A stretch of 13,531 bases of DNA from an uncultured Collinsella sp. (GCA_902479205.1 CABSNX010000032.1:1-13531), one strand, 5' to 3'; numbered from the stretch's first letter, positions 1 to 6,874 are shown. The notes: generated by a model from the letters alone, not told the origin. Translations and numbers: made by a program.

Positions 1-666
1 GAGCGCGCCAACGGTGCCCCGATTGACGACGTCGCCATTCAGGGCGTCAAGGTCGGTATGATGGGCCCGCTCGCCGGCGTCGGCGACCCCGTCTTCTGGT
101 TCACCCTTCGCCCGATTCTGGGCGCTCTGGGCGCTTCCCTGGCCATGTCCGGCAGCATCGTCGGTCCGCTGCTGTTCTTCTTCGCGTGGAACATCATTCG
201 TTACGCTTTCCTGTGGTACACGCAGGAGTTTGGCTACAAGGTCGGCTCCTCCATCGCCAAGGACCTCTCCGGTGGTCTGATGGGCAAGGTCACCGAGGGC
301 GCTTCCATCCTGGGTATGTTCATCATCGGCGCCCTGGTCGAGCGCTGGGTGTCCATTTCCTTCACCCCGATCGTCTCCACGGTCAAGCAGTCTGCTGGCG
401 CCTTTATCGACTGGGCTAGCCTGCCCTCCGGTTCCGAGGGTATCAAGGAAGCGCTGACGATGTACAACTCCGTCGGTGCTACCGCCCTAGATCAGATGAA
501 GGTCACCACGCTTCAGGCCAACCTCGATCAGCTCATCCCCGGCCTTGCCGCCGTGTGCCTGACCCTGCTGGTCTGCAAGCTCCTCAAGAAGAAGGTCAGC
601 CCGATCGTCATCATCCTGGCTCTCTTCGCCGTCGGCATCATCGGTCGCTTCTGCGGCTTCATGTAA
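1..666 (+). CDS. manZ: PTS mannose/fructose/sorbose family IID component (3' part)
   Basis: The reading frame is open from base 1 and ends at TAA (664-666), giving 221 residues. IID proteins are usually about 280-305 aa, so roughly 80 N-terminal residues lie upstream of the window. With IIC, IID forms the membrane channel that imports a hexose while IIAB phosphorylates it. The family core is visible in GPLAGVGDPVFWFTLRPILG at visible residues 22-41, followed by hydrophobic segments around 45-70 and 98-112. The C-terminus is a hydrophobic hairpin (about 180-221) with a lysine cluster KLLKKK between its helices. Mannose is favoured over fructose or sorbose because a DUF956 gene follows, an arrangement known from mannose-type operons. 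Family assignment is firm; substrate and symbol are inferred. Confidence 0.9.
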   Translation, partial: ERANGAPIDDVAIQGVKVGMMGPLAGVGDPVFWFTLRPILGALGASLAMSGSIVGPLLFFFAWNIIRYAFLWYTQEFGYKVGSSIAKDLSGGLMGKVTEGASILGMFIIGALVERWVSISFTPIVSTVKQSAGAFIDWASLPSGSEGIKEALTMYNSVGATALDQMKVTTLQANLDQLIPGLAAVCLTLLVCKLLKKKVSPIVIILALFAVGIIGRFCGFM

Positions 667-722
667 GCACGCTTCGGCTTAAGACCGAGAATTGTTAGGC
701 AAGGGCTTTTGAGCCATTGAAA

Positions 723-770
723 CGGACCGCACCCGGTGGGTACACTGGATGCGGTCCGATTGTTTTATTT
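723..770 (+). terminator. Intrinsic terminator or attenuator between IID and DUF956 genes
   Basis: A perfect 9-bp inverted repeat (CGGACCGCA 723-731, TGCGGTCCG 750-758) encloses an 18-nt loop and is followed by ATTGTTTTATTT (759-770). This is the shape of a rho-independent terminator. It ends only a few bases before the ribosome-binding site of the next gene, so some read-through or a separate promoter is needed to express that gene. Confidence 0.7.
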
Positions 771-786
771 GGAGGGCGAGGCGCGC

Positions 787-1185
787 ATGGCGCAATCTCA
801 GAACAGCACGGTCGATCTGGCAACGCCGGCAACCTGCCTGATGGGGCTTACCAGCCACGGTAACGTGATGGTGGGCAATAAGGCGTTCGAGTATTACAAC
901 GAGCGCAATCCCGAGGATTATATTCAGATCCCGTGGAACGAGGTCGACTATATTGCCGCCGAGGTTTTACGCGGCACCAAGAAGATCACGCGTTTTGCCA
1001 TCTTCACCAAGGACAACGGTCACTTTACGTTTTCGACGCGCGACGACAAAGAGACGCTTCGTGCTGTCCGCAAGTACGTCGACGAGAATAAGCTTGTGCG
1101 TTCGCCCGACTTTATCGATGTGACGGCCAAGGGCGCCAAGAGCATCCCCTCCGTTATCAAAAACCTCTTCCACAAAGGCAACTAG
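787..1185 (+). CDS. manO: DUF956 family protein, ManO-like
   Basis: This encodes a 132-residue soluble protein of the DUF956 family, which typically sits at the end of mannose PTS operons in Gram-positive bacteria. Its biochemical role is not settled; a regulatory role in the mannose PTS has been proposed for ManO. Family-like segments are the N-terminal ATCLMGLTSHGNVMVGNKAFEYYN (about residues 14-37), the central IQIPWNEVDYI, and FTFSTRDDKETLRAVRKYV. The ATG at 787 was chosen because GGAGGG (771-776) lies 10 bases upstream. A longer in-frame GTG at 736 would start inside the terminator hairpin and has no good ribosome-binding site. It is probably expressed by read-through of the IID terminator or from its own weak promoter. 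Confidence 0.85.
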   Translation: MAQSQNSTVDLATPATCLMGLTSHGNVMVGNKAFEYYNERNPEDYIQIPWNEVDYIAAEVLRGTKKITRFAIFTKDNGHFTFSTRDDKETLRAVRKYVDENKLVRSPDFIDVTAKGAKSIPSVIKNLFHKGN

Positions 1186-1193
1186 CCCCTCAT

Positions 1194-1262
1194 AAGTTGC
1201 GGTGGAATAGTTCCTAAATGCGGCTTTAGACGCTTTAGGCAGGAACTATTCCACCGCAACTT
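1194..1262. repeat. Perfect 22-bp inverted repeat
   Basis: The arms are 1194-1215 (AAGTTGCGGTGGAATAGTTCC plus T) and 1241-1262, exact reverse complements around a 25-nt spacer that itself holds CCTAAA/TTTAGG. It begins 8 bases after the DUF956 stop and could act as a bidirectional terminator or mRNA-end structure. The length and perfection of the arms suggest a dispersed genomic repeat (REP or MITE-like), which is an inference. Confidence 0.8.
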
Positions 1263-1301
1263 TGAAGTCTGGTCATGGGGTGTATGGCGATGCAGTAAAT
1301 C

Positions 1302-1310
1302 TGCTACACT
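1302..1310 (+). promoter_or_regulatory. Extended -10 promoter of tRNA-Arg
   Basis: TGCTACACT (1302-1310) matches an extended -10 element (TGn followed by TACACT) and ends 10 bases before the mature tRNA. No good -35 hexamer lies 17 bases upstream, as is common for extended -10 promoters. Placement relative to the tRNA is the main support. Confidence 0.45.
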
Positions 1311-1320
1311 AGTGCAACAT

Positions 1321-1396
1321 GCCTCCGTAGCTCAGGGGATAGAGCACCGCTCTCCTAAAGCGGGTGTCGTGCGTTCGAATCGCACCGGGGGCACCA
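1321..1396 (+). tRNA. tRNA-Arg (anticodon CCT)
   Basis: A full cloverleaf folds by eye. The acceptor stem GCCTCCG (1321-1327) pairs with CGGGGGC (1386-1392) with one wobble pair. The anticodon stem is CCGCT/AGCGG around loop CTCCTAA, giving anticodon CCT, which reads AGG arginine codons. The T stem is GTGCG/CGCAC around TTCGAAT. The terminal ACCA (1393-1396) is encoded. The gene is intact, as expected when an element integrates into a tRNA 3' end and rebuilds it. Confidence 0.96.
1373..1396 (+). other. Probable left attachment site (tRNA 3' end)
   Basis: Tyrosine integrases commonly recombine within the T-arm to CCA end of tRNAs. Here element-type DNA starts immediately after the CCA: integrase arm-like repeats, then foreign restriction genes, with an integrase at the far end pointing inward. 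The matching direct repeat (attR) is not found between 13381 and 13497, so it should lie past the contig end. The exact crossover within the tRNA cannot be fixed from one copy. Confidence 0.6.
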
Positions 1397-1406
1397 GAAG
1401 AAATTA

Positions 1407-1445
1407 CAGGTCAGACGGTATAAATCGTCTGACCTGCTTCTGTAT
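1407..1445 (+). terminator. Hairpin after tRNA-Arg, likely terminator
   Basis: Perfect 11-bp arms CAGGTCAGACG (1407-1417) and CGTCTGACCTG (1426-1436) enclose an 8-nt loop, followed by a modest T-containing tail CTTCTGTAT. The position 10 bases after the tRNA suits a tRNA transcript terminator. Because it lies inside the junction it belongs to the element if attL is the tRNA end. Confidence 0.6.
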
Positions 1446-1469
1446 AGATAGGGCTAAATAGACGATAGA

Positions 1470-1545
1470 GGGGTGAAAAAGGGGTGAAAGAAAGTTCTAT
1501 GATGAAAACAGCTCGCCTACATATTTCACTCCGATATTTCACCCA
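1470..1545. repeat. Left-end GGGGTGAAA repeats (candidate integrase arm sites)
   Basis: GGGGTGAAA occurs at 1470-1478 and 1481-1489 on the + strand, an 11-bp period. Two reverse-oriented relatives follow: TTTCACTCC (1524-1532) and TTTCACCCA (1537-1545), each within an ATATTTCAC repeat 13 bp apart. The same motif recurs at the other end of the element. Tandem short repeats just inside an att site are typical of arm-type sites bound by the integrase N-terminal domain; that function is inferred. Confidence 0.55.
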
Positions 1546-1552
1546 AATATCC

Positions 1553-1621
1553 GGTTTCCAACCCTTCCCACAGCCTACGGGCTTATGAGAAGCCCTTCGG
1601 CCATGGAAAGCGTTGAAAACC
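1553..1621 (+). repeat. First stem-loop of tandem leader pair
   Basis: GGTTTCCAAC (1553-1562) and GTTGAAAACC (1612-1621) pair at 9 of 10 positions. They enclose a smaller hairpin GGGCTT/AAGCCC (1579-1584, 1590-1595). The outer arms share the core GTTTCCAAC/GTTGAAAAC with the next stem-loop downstream, so the two look like diverged copies. Confidence 0.5.
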
Positions 1622-1643
1622 TAGGGTGACGTTGCTGTGAGAT

Positions 1644-1745
1644 GGGCGAGTTTCCAACAGCCCCCGGCGTCTTCGGGTTTCGCCTGGGACCCTGCGACAC
1701 CGTGGACCGTTGAAAACTCGCCCTTCCGCTTGGAAGAGGGCTTTT
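1644..1745 (+). promoter_or_regulatory. Candidate attenuator leader of the restriction operon
   Basis: Arm 1644-1658 (GGGCGAGTTTCCAAC) pairs with 1709-1723 (GTTGAAAACTCGCCC) at 14 of 15 positions. The 3' arm overlaps the first bases of a second hairpin at 1720-1741 (GCC-CTTCC, loop GCTT, GGAAG-AG-GGC), which is followed by TTTT (1742-1745). The two folds are mutually exclusive, the classic arrangement of antiterminator and terminator. The structure ends about 45 bases before the methyltransferase start. No ligand or leader peptide could be identified. Confidence 0.45.
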
Positions 1746-1756
1746 ACCCCTTAAAA

Positions 1757-1773
1757 TTGTCCGAAAGTGACAA
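1757..1773. promoter_or_regulatory. Short palindrome upstream of the restriction operon
   Basis: TTGTC (1757-1761) and GACAA (1769-1773) form a 5-bp dyad with a 7-bp spacer, just before the AGGAGGT ribosome-binding site (1780-1786). It could be an operator for a repressor; no regulator gene is adjacent. The support is only the symmetry and position. Confidence 0.25.
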
Positions 1774-1791
1774 CGACGCAGGAGGTCCGGT

Positions 1792-4620
1792 ATGCCTGCC
1801 AGCAAGAAAGAGGCAAAGGAGTTCGTCAAACGGTGGAAGAAGCGCCTCGGTGCCATCCCCGCAGGCTCCAACAACGAGCAGCAGGATACGCAGAAGTTCT
1901 GGGTCGACCTGCTCATCAACGTCCTGGGCATCCCGTCCAACACCATAGACAGCTTCGTTGACTTTGAGCGGAAGGTGAGAGGCCGTCGCATCGACGTGTT
2001 CGTCTCCGACCACAACTTCCTCTGCGAGCAGAAGTCGTGGGGCATCGACCTCGACAAGCCCGAACCCAGGAACGGCGGCATGGAGACGCCGCTTCAGCAG
2101 GCCATGTGGTACGCGCGGCACCTGCCGTACTCTGAGCGCCCCCGCTGGGTGATGACGTGCAACTTCGGGACCTTCCGTCTCTACGACCTCGACAACGAGA
2201 GACCCGAGGACACCGTGCAGGAGTTCTCCCTCGAAGAGCTCCCGAACAGTCTGTATCTTCTGTCCTTCCTGACCTCCAACGAGACGAGCCGCCTGCACAA
2301 GGAGCAGCAGCTCTCCATCGAGGCCGGGGCCTACGTCTCTAGGCTCTACGATGCCCTCGCCAAGCAGTACCACCACATCGAGGAGAAGGACGAGCGCGCG
2401 CAGGAGGAGCAGCGCTCCCTCAACGTGCTCATCACCCGTATCATTTTTCTGCTCTACGCCGAGGACGCCGACCTCCTGCAATCGCACCAGGCGTTCGGTA
2501 GGTACTGCGAGGGTGACCCTGCCAAGCTCCGCCGCAAGCTGGTGGACCTGTTCGAGGCGATCGACACGCCCCTGGACAAGCGGGACGAGTACATGGACGA
2601 GGACCTCGCGGCCTTCCCCTACGTGAACGGCGGTCTGTTCGCCGACTCCTCCATCATCGTCCCGCAGATGACCCCGGAGATCCTCGAAGCCATCACCGAC
2701 GCGTCCCAGGACTTCGACTGGCGCGAGATCTCGGGCGTCATCTTCGGCGGCGTGTTCGAGGGCACGCTGAACCCCGAGACGCGCCATGCCGGGGGCATGC
2801 ACTACACGAGCGTCGAGAATATCGAGCGCTGCCTCAGGCCGCTCTTCCTCGACGAGCTGTGGGATGAGCTGCACGAGGCCGAGGGCGAGAGGACGGCTGC
2901 CAAGCGCAAGCAGGCCCTGGCGAGGCTGCACGACAAGGTGGCCTCCATCACCATCGGCGACCCGGCATGCGGCTCGGGCAACTTCCTTACCGAGGCGTAC
3001 CGGCAGCTGCGCACCATTGAGAACCGAATCATCGAGGACGAGCTCAGCGAGGAGACCGGCAACGCGGGGCAGACGTCCCTCGTCATTGCGCAGGATAGCC
3101 CCGTCCGCGTTTCTCTCGATCAACTGTACGGCATCGAGATTAACGACTTCGCCGTCTCGGTCGCCAAGACCGCCCTTTGGATCACCGAGGAGCAGATGCT
3201 CCGAAAGACGCAGGAGATATACGTCGGTTATGACTTCGACTTCCTGCCGCTCAGGAGCCTCAGCAACCTTCATGAGGGCAACGCCCTCAAGACCGATTGG
3301 TCCGAGGTGTTCCCCGATGACCTTACTTATCTTGTGGGCAACCCGCCGTTCCTGGGTGCTCGCAACCAATCCAAGGAGCAGAAGGCAGAGCTCCTTGAGG
3401 TCTTCGATGGAGCGAAGAACGCGGGCAACATCGACTACTGCGGGGCCTGGTACATGAAGGCCGCGAGGTTCACGCAGGGAAAGCGCACGCGCTGCGCCCT
3501 GGTCTCTACCAACTCGATATGTCAGGGCGAGCAGGTCGCCAACCTCTGGAAACCCCTGCATGACATGGGCATCCATATCGATTTCGCACACAACACCTTC
3601 CGCTGGGACAACGAGGCGGCGGACAAGGCACACGTGTTCTGCGTCATCGTCGGGTTCTCCCGCGAAGCGGGGAACAAGACGCTCTTCTATCATGCGACGC
3701 CCGATTCTGACGAAGACCGGATTGCCGTTCCTCGGCTCAACGCCTATCTGAAGAACGCGCCCGACGCTTTCATCTGGAACAGAAGCAAGCCTTTGTCGGA
3801 CGTGCCCGCTATCGGTATCGGCTCTCAACCGATTGATGGCGGCAACTATCTGTTCACACCGGAGGAGAAGGCGGCGTTCCTTTCGAAAGAGCCCGCGGCT
3901 GAGAAGTACTTTCATAAATGGCTTGGATCGCAGGAGTTCATACGGGGTATTGAGAGATGGTGCCTGTGGTTGGGGGAGGCTTCGTGGGCCGATCTCAAGG
4001 GCCTTCCTTGTTGTAGGGAGAGAATCGAGAACGTTAGAAACTATCGCCTGAGTAGCTCGAGGAAGCAGACCTTGAAAGCAGCCGAGAGGCCGAACCATTT
4101 CGGTACCGAAATCATTCCTAATTCGACTGCCATCATTGTCCCCAAAGTCTCGTCAGAGCGTAGAAGGTATATCCCTATGGGGTTTGTCGGGTCTGAGACG
4201 TTGTGCAGTGACTTGGTGTTTCTAATACCCAATGCGACGCTCTATCACTTTGGCGTCCTTCAGTCACAGCTCCACAACGCATGGATGCGCACGGTCGCGG
4301 GGCGGCTCAAATCCGATTACCGCTATTCCGGCGGAATCGTCTACAACAACTTCGTCTGGCCCGAGCCCAGTGAAGAGCAAAGGAACGAGGTTGAACGCTG
4401 CGCCCAAGCCGTGCTCGACGCCCGGGATGCCCAAGAAGGTGCGACGCTCGCGGATATGTACGATCCCAAGAACGAGACGTTCTTCCCCGAGCTGATGACA
4501 GCGCACAAGGCGCTCGACGCCGCCGTCGAAGCCGCCTCTGGCGTCGACTTCGGTGGGGACGAGGAGAAGATAGTCGCCCATCTTTTCAACCTGTATGCCA
4601 AGAAGGTCGGTGAACTATAG
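1792..4620 (+). CDS. MmeI-like type IIL restriction endonuclease-methyltransferase
   Basis: This 942-residue protein matches the MmeI family (MmeI itself is about 919 aa), in which one polypeptide cuts unmodified foreign DNA at a distance and methylates adenine in host DNA. The N-terminal nuclease shows D68 followed by E79-Q80-K81, a D-X10-EXK site close to D70-X9-EXK of MmeI. A helical connector (about 170-330) precedes the N6-adenine methyltransferase, with SAM motif DPACGSGNF (390-398) and catalytic NPPF (517-520). The target-recognition region (about 620-850) ends in the family signature HNAWMRTVAGRLKSDYRYS (828-846), then a helical C-terminus. AGGAGGT at 1780-1786 fixes the start. GC content falls to about 49% over 4021-4260, inside the recognition region. 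Catalytic motifs look intact. The stop overlaps the start of the DUF262 gene. Confidence 0.9.
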   Translation: MPASKKEAKEFVKRWKKRLGAIPAGSNNEQQDTQKFWVDLLINVLGIPSNTIDSFVDFERKVRGRRIDVFVSDHNFLCEQKSWGIDLDKPEPRNGGMETPLQQAMWYARHLPYSERPRWVMTCNFGTFRLYDLDNERPEDTVQEFSLEELPNSLYLLSFLTSNETSRLHKEQQLSIEAGAYVSRLYDALAKQYHHIEEKDERAQEEQRSLNVLITRIIFLLYAEDADLLQSHQAFGRYCEGDPAKLRRKLVDLFEAIDTPLDKRDEYMDEDLAAFPYVNGGLFADSSIIVPQMTPEILEAITDASQDFDWREISGVIFGGVFEGTLNPETRHAGGMHYTSVENIERCLRPLFLDELWDELHEAEGERTAAKRKQALARLHDKVASITIGDPACGSGNFLTEAYRQLRTIENRIIEDELSEETGNAGQTSLVIAQDSPVRVSLDQLYGIEINDFAVSVAKTALWITEEQMLRKTQEIYVGYDFDFLPLRSLSNLHEGNALKTDWSEVFPDDLTYLVGNPPFLGARNQSKEQKAELLEVFDGAKNAGNIDYCGAWYMKAARFTQGKRTRCALVSTNSICQGEQVANLWKPLHDMGIHIDFAHNTFRWDNEAADKAHVFCVIVGFSREAGNKTLFYHATPDSDEDRIAVPRLNAYLKNAPDAFIWNRSKPLSDVPAIGIGSQPIDGGNYLFTPEEKAAFLSKEPAAEKYFHKWLGSQEFIRGIERWCLWLGEASWADLKGLPCCRERIENVRNYRLSSSRKQTLKAAERPNHFGTEIIPNSTAIIVPKVSSERRRYIPMGFVGSETLCSDLVFLIPNATLYHFGVLQSQLHNAWMRTVAGRLKSDYRYSGGIVYNNFVWPEPSEEQRNEVERCAQAVLDARDAQEGATLADMYDPKNETFFPELMTAHKALDAAVEAASGVDFGGDEEKIVAHLFNLYAKKVGEL

Positions 4621-6389
4621 TGCCAAACTCCATCTATAACCCCATATCGCTGGAGGTTGGTAACATCCTGAAGGATGTTCAGACGGGCAAGATCGGCCTG
4701 CCCGACCTGCAACGACCCTTCGTGTGGGGAAACGAAAAGGTCCGTGATCTGCTTGATTCCATGCTCCGCGGATACCCTATCGGCTATGTGATGTTGTGGG
4801 ACTCTCCGAGCGATGATGCGGGCAAGAGGTCTGCCATAGGCTCGAACCAAAAGGTGTATACCGTCCCCAAGTCCCTTGTCATCGACGGACAGCAGAGGCT
4901 CACTGCCCTCTTGAGCTCTCTGTACGGCGTACCCGTGCGAGACAAGAACTTCAGGGAGCGAACGGTGAAGGTCGCCTACGACCCCATCGCACGCTCATTC
5001 AAGAATGCCGACGCCTCGACCGAGAAGGATTCGCGCTATGTGCCGGACGTATCCGAGGCCTTCGCGGCGAACCACGACAACAAGCTGAGCGCCTATCGCA
5101 GGGCGTTCATCAAGCGCCTTAACGAGGCGAATGCCAAAAAGGGAGAACCCGAACTCGACGATGACGGCGAGGATGCCGTCGAGAGCGGGCTCAACGCATT
5201 ACTCGGGCTTGAGCGTTATCTTCTGCCGACGCTGGAGATTTCCGAATCGGCTGACGAGGAGACCGTATCGGACATCTTTGTGCGTGTGAACTCGCAAGGG
5301 CAGGCGCTTAAGCAGGATGACTTCATCATGACCCTGCTTTCGGTCTACGAACCTGCCATGAGGGAGCGTATAGAGGAGTTCTGCGCCATGAGCCATGCGC
5401 CCGCAAAGGGCACCTCGTACAACCCGCTCATGACCGTCTCGCCGACGCATATCATTCGCGCCACGGTGGGCGTGGGGTTCAAGAGGGGTCGCCTGCGTTA
5501 TGCCTACCAGATTCTTCGCGGGCGAGATCTCAAGACAAAGGAAACGACGCTCGAGACGCGAGCCGAGAACTTTGCCACGTTCGGTCGCGCCCTCGATCTC
5601 GTGCTTGACTTGAACAACTGGCATGCCTTCATCAACACGCTGGCGGAGGCGGGCTACGTCTGCTCCGACCAGGTGGGGTCGGGCAACGCGCTCATGTTCT
5701 GCTATGCGTTCTACCTTATCGGGCGCTATGAGTTCGACATGGAGCCGCTGGCTGTGCGCAGGCTCGTGCGACGCTGGTATTTCGCCGCAGCCATAACGGG
5801 GCTCTATGTGGGGTCCTTCGAATCCGAGTTCGAGCAGCAGCTTAACGACGTCTCGCGCCTTGATACTGCCGACGAGTTCCAGGCGTACTTCGACCGTAGG
5901 CTTGCCGCCATCATGACGGACGATTATTTCTCCATTTCGCTGCCCAGCTCCCTCGATGCAAACGAGGCGACGGGTCCGACCTGGTGGGGCTTCGTCGCGG
6001 CTCAGGTTGTGCTCGGTACCAAGGCACTGTTCAGCACGGCCCCGCTGTCCCAGCTTCTGCTCATGGGCTCGTCGGGCTCGAAGAAGGCGCTGGACAAGCA
6101 CCACCTGTTCCCGGACAACTACCTGAAGTCCAGGGGCTACCTCTCGCAGCGTAGCAACAGGGGCAACTTCACCCTCGTGGACTACCAGAACAACATCTAC
6201 ATCTCGGACGACGCCCCGAGCGAGTACGTCAGGAAGTACCGCGACTCGCTGGGGGAGGACGAGTACCGCCGCAACTGCGAGGAGCATGCCCTGCCCATAG
6301 GGTTCGAAGACCTCGATTACGAGGAGTTCCTCGGCAGGCGCAGGCGTCTCATGGGCGAGCTGGTGAAGAGGGCGTACGAGCAGTTGTAG
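4620..6389 (+). CDS. DUF262 and HNH (DUF1524-like) nuclease, GmrSD-like
   Basis: This 589-residue protein has the two-domain build of GmrSD-type enzymes, which use an NTP-dependent ParB-like DUF262 domain and an HNH nuclease to cut modified DNA. The DUF262 part shows LPDLQRPFVW (27-36), GYPIG (51-55), the hallmark DGQQRLTAL (89-97) and FVRVNSQGQALKQDD (220-234). The C-terminal nuclease shows DKHHLFP (492-498) and NRGNFTLVDYQNN (513-525). The GTG start shares one base with the upstream TAG stop (TAGTG), implying translational coupling. The next in-frame ATG (4762) would delete the conserved N-terminus. GmrSD enzymes normally act alone, so pairing with an MmeI-like enzyme is notable. It could give type IV-like defence against modified phage or be a subunit of a joint system. 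Confidence 0.85.
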   Translation: MPNSIYNPISLEVGNILKDVQTGKIGLPDLQRPFVWGNEKVRDLLDSMLRGYPIGYVMLWDSPSDDAGKRSAIGSNQKVYTVPKSLVIDGQQRLTALLSSLYGVPVRDKNFRERTVKVAYDPIARSFKNADASTEKDSRYVPDVSEAFAANHDNKLSAYRRAFIKRLNEANAKKGEPELDDDGEDAVESGLNALLGLERYLLPTLEISESADEETVSDIFVRVNSQGQALKQDDFIMTLLSVYEPAMRERIEEFCAMSHAPAKGTSYNPLMTVSPTHIIRATVGVGFKRGRLRYAYQILRGRDLKTKETTLETRAENFATFGRALDLVLDLNNWHAFINTLAEAGYVCSDQVGSGNALMFCYAFYLIGRYEFDMEPLAVRRLVRRWYFAAAITGLYVGSFESEFEQQLNDVSRLDTADEFQAYFDRRLAAIMTDDYFSISLPSSLDANEATGPTWWGFVAAQVVLGTKALFSTAPLSQLLLMGSSGSKKALDKHHLFPDNYLKSRGYLSQRSNRGNFTLVDYQNNIYISDDAPSEYVRKYRDSLGEDEYRRNCEEHALPIGFEDLDYEEFLGRRRRLMGELVKRAYEQL

Positions 6390-6834
6390 GCTCGCGCCAT
6401 GGACCCGCCCCTGAGGGTCGAGGCGTAGCAATCGGCCTTGCGGCCGATGGGTCCCGCTCATGGGCGGGCCCCCCGCGACGCGAGGCGTCGCTCTCGCTGC
6501 GGCTCCCTGCAACGCTCCCCATGGGTCGCGTTTCGTCCGCCTCCGCTCACGCCGGCCCCGCCCGCCGAACGGCTGCGCTCGATGGCTTCCGGAAGTCGCC
6601 ATCGCTCCGCCGTGGTCGCCGGGCGGGGCCTCTCGCGCCGGGTCGCCGAGCGCCGTCGTACGACGCTCCCCAGGGTCGTGTCTCCTCGGCGTCGGCTCAG
6701 CCGGCGCTCACCCGCCCGGGCTCGCGTTGCCCCTGGCAAGTGGCTCGCTCCGTGCGGGCAAGATATGGATTCCGTTGCACGGAATCATCTTGCCGCCTGC
6801 GGCGGGGGCGAACCGCTCCGAAGTCGCTCTCGCC
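6390..6834. other. Hairpin-rich GC-rich non-coding stretch
   Basis: No convincing gene is present between the convergent restriction and mobility operons. It contains many short dyads, for example ATCGGCC/GGCCGAT (6431-6448), GCGACG/CGTCGC (6475-6491) and the palindrome CGTCGTACGACG (6654-6665). A degenerate repeat of about 53-56 bp starts with ACGCTCCCC at 6512 and again at 6663. The first dyad may help terminate the restriction operon, though it lacks a T run. A relaxosome site is another possibility. Confidence 0.5.
6757..6794. other. Candidate oriT hairpin
   Basis: A two-part stem is visible: GGCAAGAT (6757-6764) with ATCTTGCC (6787-6794), and GATTCCG (6768-6774) with CGGAATC (6780-6786), around loop TTGCA, with a 3-nt bulge ATG on the left. 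ATCTTGC differs by one base from the IncP/MOBP nick core ATCCTGC. It lies about 80 bases past the relaxase gene. It is too AT-rich and lacks a T tail to be the operon terminator. Assignment as oriT is a hypothesis. Confidence 0.35.
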
Positions 6835-6868
6835 AAAAGGGGCCGGGACGCCTGTTGCGTCCCGGCCC
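6835..6868 (-). terminator. Terminator of the mobility operon
   Basis: A perfect 12-bp stem GGGCCGGGACGC (6840-6851) with GCGTCCCGGCCC (6857-6868) has a 5-nt loop. On the - strand it is followed by CCTTTT (6840 down to 6835 complement), six bases after the relaxase stop. This is a canonical intrinsic terminator. Confidence 0.85.
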
Positions 6869-6874
6869 AAATGC

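Noticed and set aside
1470..1545. CRISPR-like repeats
   Set aside because: The units are about 9 bp, mixed in orientation and without regular spacers or cas genes.
1644..1745. T-box riboswitch before the restriction operon
   Set aside because: The T-box bulge and specifier-loop features could not be found, and the downstream genes are not amino-acid related.
1744..4098. Long open frame on the - strand (784 codons)
   Set aside because: It lies antisense to the MmeI-like gene, is full of Leu/Val/Arg/Glu runs typical of a GC-rich shadow frame, and has no domain.
1792..4620. BREX PglX or type I HsdM methyltransferase
   Set aside because: The N-terminal D-X10-EXK nuclease site and C-terminal HNAWMR...SDYRYS signature point to the MmeI family; no BREX, HsdR or HsdS genes are near.
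5199..6602. Long open frame on the - strand (467 codons)
   Set aside because: It is antisense to the DUF262 gene, low in complexity and without a ribosome-binding site or motif.
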